A stretch of DNA of 64,000 nucleotides from Clostridiales bacterium CHKCI001 (GTDB lineage Bacteria > Bacillota > Clostridia > Lachnospirales > Lachnospiraceae), in contig FCNS01000007.1 in assembly GCA_900045905.1 (NCBI GenBank), positions 22,761 to 86,760 of the forward strand, in the 5' to 3' direction. The position numbers and the translations under genes are program-made. Below are positions 1 to 8,592 of the stretch, one piece after another (position 1 is the stretch's first letter; each line of letters starts with the position of its first letter). The notes beneath the pieces were generated by a model that worked only from the letters and a program-made list of their open reading frames with translations, had not been told where the DNA came from and did not search any database.

Positions 1-1115
1 CATAATTCTTTTACTTTTGCATTTTTCCGATGTATCACTAAATATCCAAGTACGGCTCCACCCTGTGCGATAATGGCAACGGACATTAATGGATTAATGA
101 AGTTTCTTCCCGTATCTGCTAAAAGCTGTGCTTCAATTGCACCAAAGATATGATGAAGTCCTGTGATTACGACAAGCTGCTGAAGTCCTGAGAAAACAGC
201 ATATCCTACAACGCCTAAGTTTTGAGTCATCCATACAAGTCCATTTGTAATTCCTGAAGATAATCCTCTTCCTACTGGTCCGATGACGGTGAATAATAAG
301 AGTGCTCCTACTAATGTAGTGAGAAGTGGAGATACTAAAAGTCGAATTACTTCTGGTACTTTCCGTTCAAAGAAAATATCCAGTTTTGCAGTTACAAATC
401 CCATTAATAACGCCACAATAATACCGCCCTGGAATCCAACAAGTTCTACGCCAAATCCAAATAGATGTAATGTAGTAACGTCCACCGTACCCTGTGCGGC
501 TGCATAGGCATCCGCCAAGCTGTTGCTAAGCATAATACATCCGATTACAATTCCTAGAATCGGTCGTCCTCCGAATCGTTTGCAGGCACTGTAGGCAACT
601 GCCAGAGGAAGGAAACCAAAAATTGCTCCAGATGAAATATTAATCAATGTATTGATTCCGTATAATGTATCATTGTTTTTTACGAATTCAAAGTTTCCTA
701 ACACACCAGAAAGTCCTGTTAAAAGCGCTGCTGCCAAGATTCCTGGCATAATATCGACAAACACGTCAGAAAGAGCTTTGATTACTCGTTGCAGCGGGTT
801 CATTTTTTTATTTGCCACTGTTTTTAAGTCGCTAAGACTCATATTCTTCATATTGTTTTGTTCTGCAAATACTTCATAAATATCGTTGACCAAACCTGCT
901 CCAAATATAATTTGCACTTGATCTCCTGCTACAAATACCCCTTTCGCAAGATCTACCTCTTCCATTGCTTTTAAATCTGCCAGATCGTTATCTTTTAAAA
1001 CAATTCTGAGTCGTGTTGCACAATGTGCTACTCCTTGTATATTGTCTTTTCCCCCAACTAACTTGGTTAGTTCCTCTGAAATATGTTTATACCGTTCTCT
1101 TTTCCCTGCGTCCAT
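1..1115 (-). CDS. PTS sugar transporter EIIBC, glucose superfamily (partial at window edge)
   Basis: Membrane permease and phosphotransfer subunit of a sucrose/trehalose/beta-glucoside-class phosphotransferase system; it would import and phosphorylate a disaccharide or glucoside. The ATG start is preceded by AAAGGAG. Residues 1-85 form an EIIB domain with the phosphocysteine at Cys32 (AHCATRLRIVL). Hydrophobic EIIC segments follow from about residue 105. The frame is still open at base 1, so about 371 codons are seen and a C-terminal EIIA domain cannot be excluded. It is divergent from an AraC-type regulator across a region with a perfect 14-bp inverted repeat, which suggests local control by that regulator. 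The exact sugar is not readable from the sequence. Confidence 0.9.
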   Translation of the reverse strand, partial: MDAGKRERYKHISEELTKLVGGKDNIQGVAHCATRLRIVLKDNDLADLKAMEEVDLAKGVFVAGDQVQIIFGAGLVNDIYEVFAEQNNMKNMSLSDLKTVANKKMNPLQRVIKALSDVFVDIMPGILAAALLTGLSGVLGNFEFVKNNDTLYGINTLINISSGAIFGFLPLAVAYSACKRFGGRPILGIVIGCIMLSNSLADAYAAAQGTVDVTTLHLFGFGVELVGFQGGIIVALLMGFVTAKLDIFFERKVPEVIRLLVSPLLTTLVGALLLFTVIGPVGRGLSSGITNGLVWMTQNLGVVGYAVFSGLQQLVVITGLHHIFGAIEAQLLADTGRNFINPLMSVAIIAQGGAVLGYLVIHRKNAKVKEL

Positions 1116-1143
1116 ATAATCCTTTCTCCTTTCAATTGTTTCT

Positions 1144-1224
1144 CTGGTTTTTACACGTAATATTAGAAATACAAACAAAGATTTAAAAAAATTTCTATAT
1201 ATGGATTTTTCGTGTAAAAACCAG
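1144..1224. promoter_or_regulatory. Inverted-repeat operator candidate between PTS gene and araC
   Basis: CTGGTTTTTACACG at 1144-1157 recurs as its exact reverse complement at 1211-1224. A shorter AGAAAT/ATTTCT pair (1165-1170 and 1191-1196) is nested inside. The position just upstream of the PTS start codon suits a regulator site; the binding protein is unknown, with the adjacent AraC protein the first candidate. Confidence 0.5.
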
Positions 1225-1327
1225 AATTTTTCTTCTTGAAATAATAACAGACAGTTTATGGATTTTTTCATTATTATTTCAGAAAATTGCGAAAGAAATT
1301 AGGAACCTTCTTTCCTTTATTTCTTTC

Positions 1328-1356
1328 TTGTAATTCTAATTATAGCAGTATATAAT
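1328..1356 (+). promoter_or_regulatory. Promoter of the AraC-type regulator
   Basis: TTGTAA at 1328-1333 and TATAAT at 1351-1356 are separated by 17 bp, about 75 bp upstream of the chosen start codon. Confidence 0.6.
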
Positions 1357-1431
1357 AAAATATAGATGGATAAATGTTGTTTTTTCCTATCGGTTTGTGA
1401 CTTGTTGGAAAATATAGGATGGAGGAAAGGA

Positions 1432-2271
1432 ATGCAAGATTATATTTTTTCCAATGATTTTTTTCAAAACATTGACGCAATGGTCTATACTTGCGGATAT
1501 GAGGCATGTGCTCCAAGTCATAGTTATGGTCCTGCGGTGCGAAGTGGCTATCTAATTCACTATGTGATTGATGGAAAGGGAATTTTTAAAACAAATGGAA
1601 AACTTTATCGTTTAAATGCAGGAGATGCATTTTTGATTGTTCCAGGTTCTTTGATTTACTATGAAGCAGATGCCAAAAAACCATGGACGTACACTTGGAT
1701 TGGATTTCAAGGAATCAAGATCAAACAATACTTGGAACGAACTTCTCTCATGGATTGTCCTGTCTTTCATTATGGAAGGGATGATCGAATTCGGCTTTGT
1801 CATGAAAAAATGTTTGAAGCCAACCAACTGCAAGAAAATAAGGATTTAATTATGAATAGTATTTTATATGAGTATCTATTTTTACTTGCCAGTAAATTTC
1901 CAAGACAGCGCATGTCCGTTCAGAGCCGAAAAATTACTTATGTGGAGGAATCGTTAAAATATATTGAGTCCAACTATGCCAGAAATATCAGTATTCATGA
2001 AATTGCACAGTTTTTAAATATTGATCGCTCCTATCTTCATCGGTTGTTTAAGCAAGCGACAGGATGTTCGCTCAAAACCTATCTCTTAAATTACCGTATA
2101 AAAAGAGCCTGCGAGCTGTTGGCCAATACCGATATTCCAGTTGCAGTGATTGCCCGTTCTGTCAGCTATGAAGACCCTTTTTATTTTTCCAGGCTATTTA
2201 AAAATAAGAAAGGGGTTTCTCCAATGGAATATCGTCTAGAAAAAGGGAACAAAGATAAAAAGAGTATCTAG
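1432..2271 (+). CDS. AraC family transcriptional regulator (MsmR-like)
   Basis: DNA-binding regulator of 279 residues. The ATG at 1432 is chosen because GGAGGAAAGG lies six bases upstream; an earlier in-frame ATG at 1366 has no ribosome site. The N-terminal half looks like a cupin sugar-sensing domain (GYLIHYVIDGKG, LNAGDAFLIVPG). The C-terminal ~100 residues carry the two AraC helix-turn-helix units (ISIHEIAQFLNIDRSYLHRLF and VAVIARSVSYEDPFYFSRLF). Divergence from a PTS gene is typical of sugar-responsive activators such as MsmR. It likely controls the PTS operon, which is inference from position. Confidence 0.88.
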   Translation: MQDYIFSNDFFQNIDAMVYTCGYEACAPSHSYGPAVRSGYLIHYVIDGKGIFKTNGKLYRLNAGDAFLIVPGSLIYYEADAKKPWTYTWIGFQGIKIKQYLERTSLMDCPVFHYGRDDRIRLCHEKMFEANQLQENKDLIMNSILYEYLFLLASKFPRQRMSVQSRKITYVEESLKYIESNYARNISIHEIAQFLNIDRSYLHRLFKQATGCSLKTYLLNYRIKRACELLANTDIPVAVIARSVSYEDPFYFSRLFKNKKGVSPMEYRLEKGNKDKKSI

Positions 2272-2295
2272 CTCAATTTGCTTAGATACTCTTTT
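2258..2295. terminator. Bidirectional terminator between araC and merR
   Basis: A 13-bp perfect stem (2258-2270 with 2283-2295), A-rich on one side and T-rich on the other, overlaps the araC stop codon and serves the two convergent genes. Confidence 0.75.
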
Positions 2296-2307
2296 AGACT
2301 TAGTTTG

Positions 2308-3111
2308 TTATTTCTTTTTTACTGGAAAATATACTTCGGTTTCCCATTCCTCTGGTGCCAGGCTATCAAACTGTGTTTTTGTATAAATTTCATACGGTGC
2401 ACCGTCCCATTCATAATCATTTTTTTCTATCCATGCCACTAATGCCCCATATGCATCTGTCAGGGAAGAATACGGTCCTTTATGAACTGTCATTGCGCAA
2501 ATACGACTTTCTATGATCTTATCTGCCATTTCTTTTTCTTTTATTCCTACAATTAACTCAATGTCCGAACATTCATGGTTAAATTCTTCATCATGATATA
2601 CAGTTCCTCGAACACCGTCTGGCGTCAATCGTTCCTTTGCTATCCGTTCATACAAAGAACTATAATATTTGCCAAAGTCATTTACTCCCATCATCTGACG
2701 ACATGCAAGCACAACTCTGTCTAAAGTTTTCGTTATTCTGATCTCATATTCCTTTTGGTATCCCATAATGTCACCTGTCCTTTCAAAATTCTGCAGATGG
2801 GCAGACAATTCACTAATAATCAGCTCCATCTCTTTTTTCTGCCATTTTAGTTTTTCTTTTTGTTGCTGCAGCTTTGAAAAGAGTATCCGCTCTTGTGTAC
2901 ATACAAGAAGGTTTCTAATTTCTTCTAGGGAAAAGCCATATCGTTTCAGTCGCCGAATCAGAAGCATTTGATCCACCTGTTGTTGACTGTAATAACGATA
3001 TCCAGTAAATGGATCTACTTTAAATGGATTTAACAATCCAATTCTGTCATAATGATGTAGTGTTTTCACACTTACTTGACATATTTTTGAAAATTCTCCA
3101 ACTGTGAGCAT
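2308..3111 (-). CDS. MerR family regulator with GyrI-like effector domain
   Basis: Drug- or stress-responsive transcription regulator of 267 residues. Residues 1-70 are the winged MerR helix-turn-helix (LTVGEFSKICQVSVKTLHHYDRIGLLNP). A coiled coil follows at about 75-110, and residues about 125-265 resemble a GyrI/BmrR effector-binding domain ending in EVYFPVKK. GGAGGAAAGC precedes the ATG. Its own promoter has the 19-bp spacer expected of MerR-controlled promoters, so it is likely autoregulated. No efflux pump lies next to it, and the target beyond itself is unknown. Confidence 0.88.
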   Translation of the reverse strand: MLTVGEFSKICQVSVKTLHHYDRIGLLNPFKVDPFTGYRYYSQQQVDQMLLIRRLKRYGFSLEEIRNLLVCTQERILFSKLQQQKEKLKWQKKEMELIISELSAHLQNFERTGDIMGYQKEYEIRITKTLDRVVLACRQMMGVNDFGKYYSSLYERIAKERLTPDGVRGTVYHDEEFNHECSDIELIVGIKEKEMADKIIESRICAMTVHKGPYSSLTDAYGALVAWIEKNDYEWDGAPYEIYTKTQFDSLAPEEWETEVYFPVKKK

Positions 3112-3157
3112 TAGCTTTCCTCCTTATGTTTATACTCTTTGATTCGAATCTAGTTTC

Positions 3158-3188
3158 AGTATAAATCATGACCAAAGGGGAGAGTCAA
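3158..3188 (-). promoter_or_regulatory. MerR-type promoter with 19-bp spacer
   Basis: On the minus strand, TTGACT (3188-3183) and TATACT (3163-3158) are 19 bp apart, the overlong spacing that MerR activators correct by twisting DNA. The spacer contains a TGACT..GGTCA dyad. A palindrome GATTCGAATC (3141-3150) and a TTTATACT/AGTATAAA pair (3129-3136, 3158-3165) lie just downstream. Confidence 0.65.
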
Positions 3189-3196
3189 GCGATTTT

Positions 3197-3754
3197 TTAA
3201 ATTCCATCGGATAAAATTTTCTTTTGGATCATTTCTAATTCCTCTAAGTAAATACAGTTTGGAATCTGATTGGATTTCACTTTTTGAAAGCAATCCTTAA
3301 ACTCCATCCATCGCACTTCTGAAATCTCTTCTTTTTGCAATGTAAATTGTTCTGGTTCTTGATCAAGCCACATCAAATACACGTTACTTACTTGATTATC
3401 GTGAAACAGCTTTCCGTGAAAGATTTGCTGAAATTCAAACTGCCGTTGTCCGCAATAAATTAGTTGTTCTGGTTTGGCATCATATCCCAATTCTTCTTTT
3501 AATTCTCGCAGAGCAGAGGAAATAAAATCTTCTCCTGCTGGAATATGTCCTGCACTGGATATATCATAGCAGCCAGGATGAGAATCTTTTTCCTCGCTTC
3601 GTTTTTGTAAAAGAATTTGGAGTTGTCCATTTTTTTCCCGAACAATCCAAACATGAGAAGTTCGATGTAAAATGCCTTTCCTATGTGCCTCTTCTCGTTC
3701 TACAACTATACCAGTAATTCTTCCATGTTCATCTACGATGTCTAGTAATTCCAT
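3197..3754 (-). CDS. NUDIX hydrolase (IPP-isomerase-like subgroup)
   Basis: Hydrolase of nucleoside-diphosphate-linked substrates, 185 residues. The complete NUDIX box is visible as GHIPAGEDFISSALRELKEE followed by LG, including the catalytic REL.EE core. The N-terminus (LLDIVDEHGRITG) resembles the YfcD/isopentenyl-diphosphate-isomerase-like group. The ATG at 3754 is preferred because GAGGAGGA sits eight bases upstream; an earlier ATG at 3772 overlaps that ribosome site. The substrate is not known. It stands alone between merR and the kinase gene. Confidence 0.85.
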   Translation of the reverse strand: MELLDIVDEHGRITGIVVEREEAHRKGILHRTSHVWIVREKNGQLQILLQKRSEEKDSHPGCYDISSAGHIPAGEDFISSALRELKEELGYDAKPEQLIYCGQRQFEFQQIFHGKLFHDNQVSNVYLMWLDQEPEQFTLQKEEISEVRWMEFKDCFQKVKSNQIPNCIYLEELEMIQKKILSDGI

Positions 3755-3802
3755 CTTATAAATCCTCCTCATTTATTATGTATTCCACCTTAAGAATTCC
3801 TC

Positions 3803-5188
3803 TTAAAGTGGAAAGGTTAACGTAACAGAAAATCCTCCATGACGGCGATTTGTAATTAAAACGGTTCCATGATGCGATTCCACGATTTGCTTTACAATCA
3901 ACAATCCCAATCCATGCCGCTGTTCAGTTGTGTTGTCATCACAAACCATATAATGTGGCGTATGATTTAGAGCTTCAATCTGTTCTTTTGTTGCACCAAC
4001 CCCATCATCTTCTACCGTAATGGCACATTGGTTCTGTTCTTTTTTTACACAGACATATAAATTACAGCCATCTTCATTATGATTGATACTATTTTGAATA
4101 AGATTGCTAACAGCTCGTTTTAGTAAGTCTTTGTCTGCATAGATAACACAGGAAGTTAGCGTTTCTTCCGTCATCCATTCAATTGGATATTTCTGATCAA
4201 TATCCGTATTGATAAAATCCACGACAACTTGCCGGACAAGCGCAACTAAATTTTCCTGTTTCCATTTGATTGGCTGCATATTATATTCCAGTTTGGATGC
4301 CAAATTCAAATCGCTAATTAAGTTTTTTATTTTTTTACTCTGCCGAACAATGACCATTGCCTGGTTTTGTTCCGCTTTCGTAAGATTCGGATTGGTTTCT
4401 AGCTGCCCTGCATATCCCATAATCATGGATAAAGGCGTTCGTATATCATGGGACACGCCTGCGATCCAGTTGGCTCGAGCTGTTTCTTTGCGTTTTAACT
4501 GATAGTTTTGTGATTGCAATACTTCGGATGTTCGATTAATATTGGCAGATACCTCAGATAACAGTCCTTTTTCTTTTAGATGGACTGGTTGTTTCGTCGT
4601 TAAGTTTTGAATTCCCTCTACGATTGGTTTTACTGATTTCAAAAGCTTCATATTTACAGTCATATAAATAACAAAAATAATAATAAAATTAACGGCGAGA
4701 AATGTTATGATAATTTTTGGAAAATCTGCAATCATATGATAATCCCAACTTGGATACATATGTTTCCAATAGCTATCTTTCGGATAGCCTAAAACCATTA
4801 ATCCATCTTGTGCCTCTCCTGTAAAGGTGGGATATCCATTCAGATATCCACGAGTGAGACTCACAATATTGGAAAGCGTATATTGCGTTGGGATTCCTTC
4901 TGGAAAAAAGTCCGTATGCCAGACAACTTGGTGCGTTTGATTGTCAATGAAAATAGCCCATATATTTTGCTGCGCTAATTCTGCTGCCATCTGCTCGGAG
5001 AGTTGATATCCATTTTCTGTCTTCGTTAAAGCTGCTGCTGCATTTTTTGCACTAGACCATGGAGAGGCATTCGGAGAATGTTGAAGCCCGATTATGATTA
5101 GTACCGAAATATTTGCAATAAGAATCAGAAAGGAACTAATCATCAGTACACCGACAAACCGTCGTATTAGTTTTGGTACACTTTTCAT
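3803..5188 (-). CDS. Sensor histidine kinase of a peptide-antibiotic response system
   Basis: Membrane kinase of 461 residues. One transmembrane helix near the N-terminus (about 9-33) and one near 155-178 enclose an extracellular sensor loop of about 120 residues. Then come a linker, a HisKA domain with the phosphorylated histidine in GVSHDIRTPLS, and an ATPase domain with the N-box (NLIQNSINHN), VEDDGVGA and HGLGLLIVKQI. The start at 5188 lies one base after the stop of the regulator gene and has GGAGG nine bases upstream. It is divergent from a lantibiotic-type ABC exporter, an arrangement like the C. difficile Cpr system. Confidence 0.9.
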   Translation of the reverse strand: MKSVPKLIRRFVGVLMISSFLILIANISVLIIIGLQHSPNASPWSSAKNAAAALTKTENGYQLSEQMAAELAQQNIWAIFIDNQTHQVVWHTDFFPEGIPTQYTLSNIVSLTRGYLNGYPTFTGEAQDGLMVLGYPKDSYWKHMYPSWDYHMIADFPKIIITFLAVNFIIIFVIYMTVNMKLLKSVKPIVEGIQNLTTKQPVHLKEKGLLSEVSANINRTSEVLQSQNYQLKRKETARANWIAGVSHDIRTPLSMIMGYAGQLETNPNLTKAEQNQAMVIVRQSKKIKNLISDLNLASKLEYNMQPIKWKQENLVALVRQVVVDFINTDIDQKYPIEWMTEETLTSCVIYADKDLLKRAVSNLIQNSINHNEDGCNLYVCVKKEQNQCAITVEDDGVGATKEQIEALNHTPHYMVCDDNTTEQRHGLGLLIVKQIVESHHGTVLITNRRHGGFSVTLTFPL

Positions 5189-5189
5189 A

Positions 5190-5894
5190 TCAGTTGGCCT
5201 CCACAATTAATTTGTATCCTAAGCCCTTGATAGTTACAAGAGAAACGGGATGAGACGGATTTGCCTCAATTTTTTCTCGGATACGGCGAATATGTGCCAT
5301 TAAAGAATTCTCATATCCAAACGGATTTTCTCCCCATGCAGCTTCACAAAGTGCGTCAATCGTGACAATTCTTCCTGCATTTCGATAAAGTGCCGAAAGT
5401 AAATCATGTTCTTTGGCAGTTAATGGAATATGGATTCCATTTTTAATGACTTCTGCACGAGCAAAGTCAATCTCACTGTCATGAAGTTTTACGAGCGGAT
5501 CATCTTCTTTATAGCATCTGCGTAAAATTGCCATAATCCGAAACAGTAACTCCCTTGGTAGAAAAGGCTTTACCATATAATCATCTGCTCCAAGTCCAAA
5601 TCCTCGAAACTTATCTTCTTCTTCTCCACGGGCAGTTAGAAAAAGGATCGGATAATCAGATTGTTTTTTTAACTGTTCCATTAAAGAAAATCCATCTCCA
5701 TCTGGAAGCATTATATCTAAAATTGCAAGTTCAGGGAAAAAGGTATTTGCAATGGAAATTGCTTCTTTTACCGTTTGAGCTGTTTGTATCGCTTGAAAGC
5801 CGTCTTCTCTTAAAATCGTTGCTACCATATTTAATAGTTCCTGTTCATCATCTACAATCAGGATGCGTTTCTGTTTTAAATATTCAAATCCCAT
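5190..5894 (-). CDS. OmpR/PhoB-type response regulator
   Basis: DNA-binding partner of the kinase, 234 residues. The receiver domain contains VDDEQ, the phosphoaspartate in LDIMLPDGDG, and the conserved lysine in VKPF; the C-terminal half is a winged helix (LTAKEHDLLSALYRNAGRIV). The ATG at 5894 is selected by AGGAGGT six bases upstream. It is translated in tandem with the kinase. The three phased TGTAAGG repeats before the divergent ABC operon are its likely binding sites. Confidence 0.92.
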   Translation of the reverse strand: MGFEYLKQKRILIVDDEQELLNMVATILREDGFQAIQTAQTVKEAISIANTFFPELAILDIMLPDGDGFSLMEQLKKQSDYPILFLTARGEEEDKFRGFGLGADDYMVKPFLPRELLFRIMAILRRCYKEDDPLVKLHDSEIDFARAEVIKNGIHIPLTAKEHDLLSALYRNAGRIVTIDALCEAAWGENPFGYENSLMAHIRRIREKIEANPSHPVSLVTIKGLGYKLIVEAN

Positions 5895-5979
5895 TCTATA
5901 ACCTCCTAAAGGAAAGCATTCCATCAATTCCAGAATAGTATAGCATAAAAATCATCCATTTTCTCAATCTCCCTTAAAA

Positions 5980-6034
5980 TGTAAGGTAAATGTAAGGCAG
6001 CGAGAAGGTTATTGTAAGGTAGATGCGTTAGAAT
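5980..6034 (+). promoter_or_regulatory. Response-regulator direct repeats and promoter of the ABC operon
   Basis: Three copies of TGTAAGG start at 5980, 5991 and 6013, spaced 11 and 22 bp, so they lie on one face of the helix as expected for an OmpR-family regulator. TAGAAT at 6029-6034 is a fair -10; no good -35 is seen, which fits an activator-dependent promoter. Confidence 0.6.
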
Positions 6035-6064
6035 AAAAGAGACTTAAGAAAGGAGCAAACAACA

Positions 6065-6844
6065 ATGAATATGATTGAAACACAAAACTTAACGAAACAA
6101 TATGCCGATTTTACGGCGGTATCGAATTTAAATCTTCACATTCCAAAGGGAAGTGTATATGGTTTTCTTGGTCCAAATGGAGCAGGAAAGTCCACAACGA
6201 TGAAAATGTTTTTAGGATTAACAAAGCCAACGAGCGGTACGTTTCAGATTGATGGAAAAACCTATCCAAACGAACGAGTGAAAATCCTAAAAGAAGTTGG
6301 ATCTTTGATCGAAGCTCCTGCTTTTTATGGAAATTTGACAGGAGAAGAAAACTTGGATCTCATCCGAAAAATTTTAGGTTTGCCAAAATCTTCTGTATCA
6401 GAAGCGTTAGAGCTAGTAGGATTAACTCAATTTCGAAAACGATTGGCAAAGAAATATTCCCTTGGAATGAAACAGCGATTAGGACTGGCAAGTGCATTGA
6501 TTGGGCATCCTCCAATTCTGATCTTGGATGAACCTACGAATGGATTGGATCCTGTAGGTATCCATGAAATCCGAACGCTAATCCGCTCATTGCCAGAAAA
6601 ATTAAACTGTACGGTTCTCGTATCTTCTCATTTATTATCGGAAATTGAGTTAATGGCAGATACGATTGGTATTTTAAATCATGGTCGTCTTTTGTTTGAA
6701 GGCAGTCTTTCCGATTTAAAAGAAAAAGCAATTGCCTGCGGTTATCCAATTGATAATTTAGAAGACACCTTTTTGGCTCTTATTCATGCTGACAATGCAC
6801 AACGAGAAGGGATGGGTAACAATGAGTATTGCGTTAGAATATAA
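6065..6844 (+). CDS. ABC transporter ATP-binding protein, BcrA/LanF (lantibiotic protection) type
   Basis: ATPase subunit of an exporter that likely protects the envelope from lantibiotics or related peptides; 259 residues. It has Walker A (GPNGAGKST), the signature motif (YSLGMKQRLGLA), Walker B plus D-loop (LILDEPTNGLD) and the switch histidine (SSHLLSE). AAGGAG lies ten bases before the ATG. It is followed with a 23-bp overlap by two permease genes, the three-subunit layout of LanFEG/CprABC transporters. Bacitracin-type BcrABC is an alternative specificity. Confidence 0.9.
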   Translation: MNMIETQNLTKQYADFTAVSNLNLHIPKGSVYGFLGPNGAGKSTTMKMFLGLTKPTSGTFQIDGKTYPNERVKILKEVGSLIEAPAFYGNLTGEENLDLIRKILGLPKSSVSEALELVGLTQFRKRLAKKYSLGMKQRLGLASALIGHPPILILDEPTNGLDPVGIHEIRTLIRSLPEKLNCTVLVSSHLLSEIELMADTIGILNHGRLLFEGSLSDLKEKAIACGYPIDNLEDTFLALIHADNAQREGMGNNEYCVRI

Positions 6845-7538
6845 AAAAACAAAACGAACAGGATTACTTGCCGCATTTCTGGGCGGAGGCATTTTAGCAG
6901 CACTTCTTCCAATCTTAAATATGGCAGTTCGATCCGAACTCTATCTCGATCTATCAGGTTCTCCGCTTGGCATTTTATTAAATGCTAATTGGAAAATGAT
7001 GGCGATGTTAAATATTCTTCTTATTTTAACTGGTGCATGTATGATTTATTACACAGAATATGCAGAAAATGCCATTCAGCGTATGAATACATTGCCGATA
7101 CGAGAAAGTAATTTATTTTTTGGAAAGTTTCTTGTCCTTGTAGTTTTATCCATTTTTATGCTTGCGATGGAAGCAGGAGGCATCGCTTTTTGCTGCTTGC
7201 ACTGGTTCCAGGCAACTTCCGAGCTGTACTTGGATTTGCTAAAAAACTTTGGCTATTTTTTTCTTCTTTTGCTGCCAGGGATGTTACTGGCACTTTTGAT
7301 TGGATCGGCATGTAAAAATATGTGGATTTCACTTGGAGTTGGGGTTGTATGCATCTCTGTCGCTACAATGATTCCTACGGACAATTTTGTCCTATCCCTA
7401 TTTCCATTTTCCTTACCATTTCAAATTTTGGAAGGCTCAGATAGAATCATTGATTTTGTGATTGCTGCAATCATTGAGATAGTTCTGATTGTATTGGCAG
7501 AAGAAATCTTTTTAAAAGTCAGGAGGTTATTTGCATGA
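6822..7538 (+). CDS. Lantibiotic-protection ABC transporter permease (LanE/MutE-like)
   Basis: Integral membrane subunit of 238 residues with about six hydrophobic helices. The start at 6822 (MSIALEYKKTKRTG) follows AGAAGGG, and a longer frame from 6786 lies wholly within the ATPase gene. The size, the N-terminal KKTKR just before the first helix, and the partner genes fit the MutE/EpiE permease family. The stop overlaps the next start as ATGA, indicating translational coupling. Confidence 0.82.
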   Translation: MSIALEYKKTKRTGLLAAFLGGGILAALLPILNMAVRSELYLDLSGSPLGILLNANWKMMAMLNILLILTGACMIYYTEYAENAIQRMNTLPIRESNLFFGKFLVLVVLSIFMLAMEAGGIAFCCLHWFQATSELYLDLLKNFGYFFLLLLPGMLLALLIGSACKNMWISLGVGVVCISVATMIPTDNFVLSLFPFSLPFQILEGSDRIIDFVIAAIIEIVLIVLAEEIFLKVRRLFA

Positions 7539-8296
7539 AATTTTTATCATTGATTGGTGTGGAACTTCAAAAAATACGGCGTTCCAAAATTTTATTAATT
7601 CTATTCTTAGCTACGATCATTACTTGGCTGCCGTCCATTCTTCATGCAGATATGAGTTTTAATGCAATCGTCTCTCCAGAAGAGGATTTTTTCATACAGG
7701 GATTTATGGCAGTCGTATGGTTTATGTTTCCTGCAACGATGATTGTTAACACGGTTTTATTAAGTCAAACCGAACGGACAAACAGAGGGATTTTAAAAAT
7801 GCTTACTTTGCCTGTACGAACAGGAACGCTGTGTGCAGCGAAATTTATCATACTGTTACTAATTGCAGCACTTCAAATGTTGATGACCACAGCGATGTAT
7901 TTTATCAGTGCAGCGATTGTAACTCAGATCCATAATTATAAATTCATGCTCTCTCCTCTTTTTGTATTAAAAGAAGTTGGAATCATTTATTTGTCTTCCA
8001 TTCCAATGATTGCAGTTTTCTGGATGCTTTCCGTATTCATTCAAACTCCAATCTTTTCCATTGGTACAGGATTGGTGTCCATCGTTCCATCTGTTTTAAT
8101 GATTAATACAAAAGCTTGGTTTATTTATCCAATGTGCTATCCATTTTATGTAATTACTTCAGGATATGGAGACGGATCAATTTCCATTTCAGAGATTGAA
8201 ACTTTTCCATGGCTTCCCGTTGCAGCAGCAATCACGTTATTCTGTTTTATTATTTCCTGTCTTCGTTTTGGACGGGCAGAAAGGAGATCAATATGA
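7535..8296 (+). CDS. Lantibiotic-protection ABC transporter permease (LanG/MutG-like)
   Basis: Second integral membrane subunit, 253 residues, about six helices, beginning MKFLSLIGVELQKIRRSKIL as typical for this family. It overlaps the preceding gene by four bases (ATGA) and has AGGAGG upstream. It is expected to form a heterodimeric channel with the 238-residue permease above the ATPase. The substrate is inferred only from family resemblance and the adjacent two-component system. Confidence 0.82.
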   Translation: MKFLSLIGVELQKIRRSKILLILFLATIITWLPSILHADMSFNAIVSPEEDFFIQGFMAVVWFMFPATMIVNTVLLSQTERTNRGILKMLTLPVRTGTLCAAKFIILLLIAALQMLMTTAMYFISAAIVTQIHNYKFMLSPLFVLKEVGIIYLSSIPMIAVFWMLSVFIQTPIFSIGTGLVSIVPSVLMINTKAWFIYPMCYPFYVITSGYGDGSISISEIETFPWLPVAAAITLFCFIISCLRFGRAERRSI

Positions 8297-8577
8297 AAAA
8301 TAAAATATCTACTATAATCAGTATACTTATCGTTTTTCTCCCATGGACGATCTTTCCACTTAGAACCTTTGACTGGGCACTGGAATCTCCAATGGCAGAA
8401 ATCATCGTTTCTTGTTATGCTGGATTTATGATATTGGGGGGAATTTTTACGATTATTTCTTATAATAAAGCCAAATTAAAAACGAATCTTATGAAAATCT
8501 GTCTGATGATAAACACGCTTTATGCCATTGGTGGTGCGATTGTTCTTGGTATGATTTTCATTCCTAAGATCATTTAA
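8293..8577 (+). CDS. Small membrane protein in the lantibiotic-defence operon
   Basis: A 94-residue protein with three predicted transmembrane helices (about residues 5-22, 32-55 and 68-90). The start at 8293 shares ATGA with the stop of the upstream permease gene and has AAGGAG before it. No known domain is recognised. Its tight coupling suggests an accessory subunit of the exporter or its sensor. Confidence 0.75.
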   Translation: MKNKISTIISILIVFLPWTIFPLRTFDWALESPMAEIIVSCYAGFMILGGIFTIISYNKAKLKTNLMKICLMINTLYAIGGAIVLGMIFIPKII

Positions 8578-8592
8578 TCTGGAGGGAAATGC

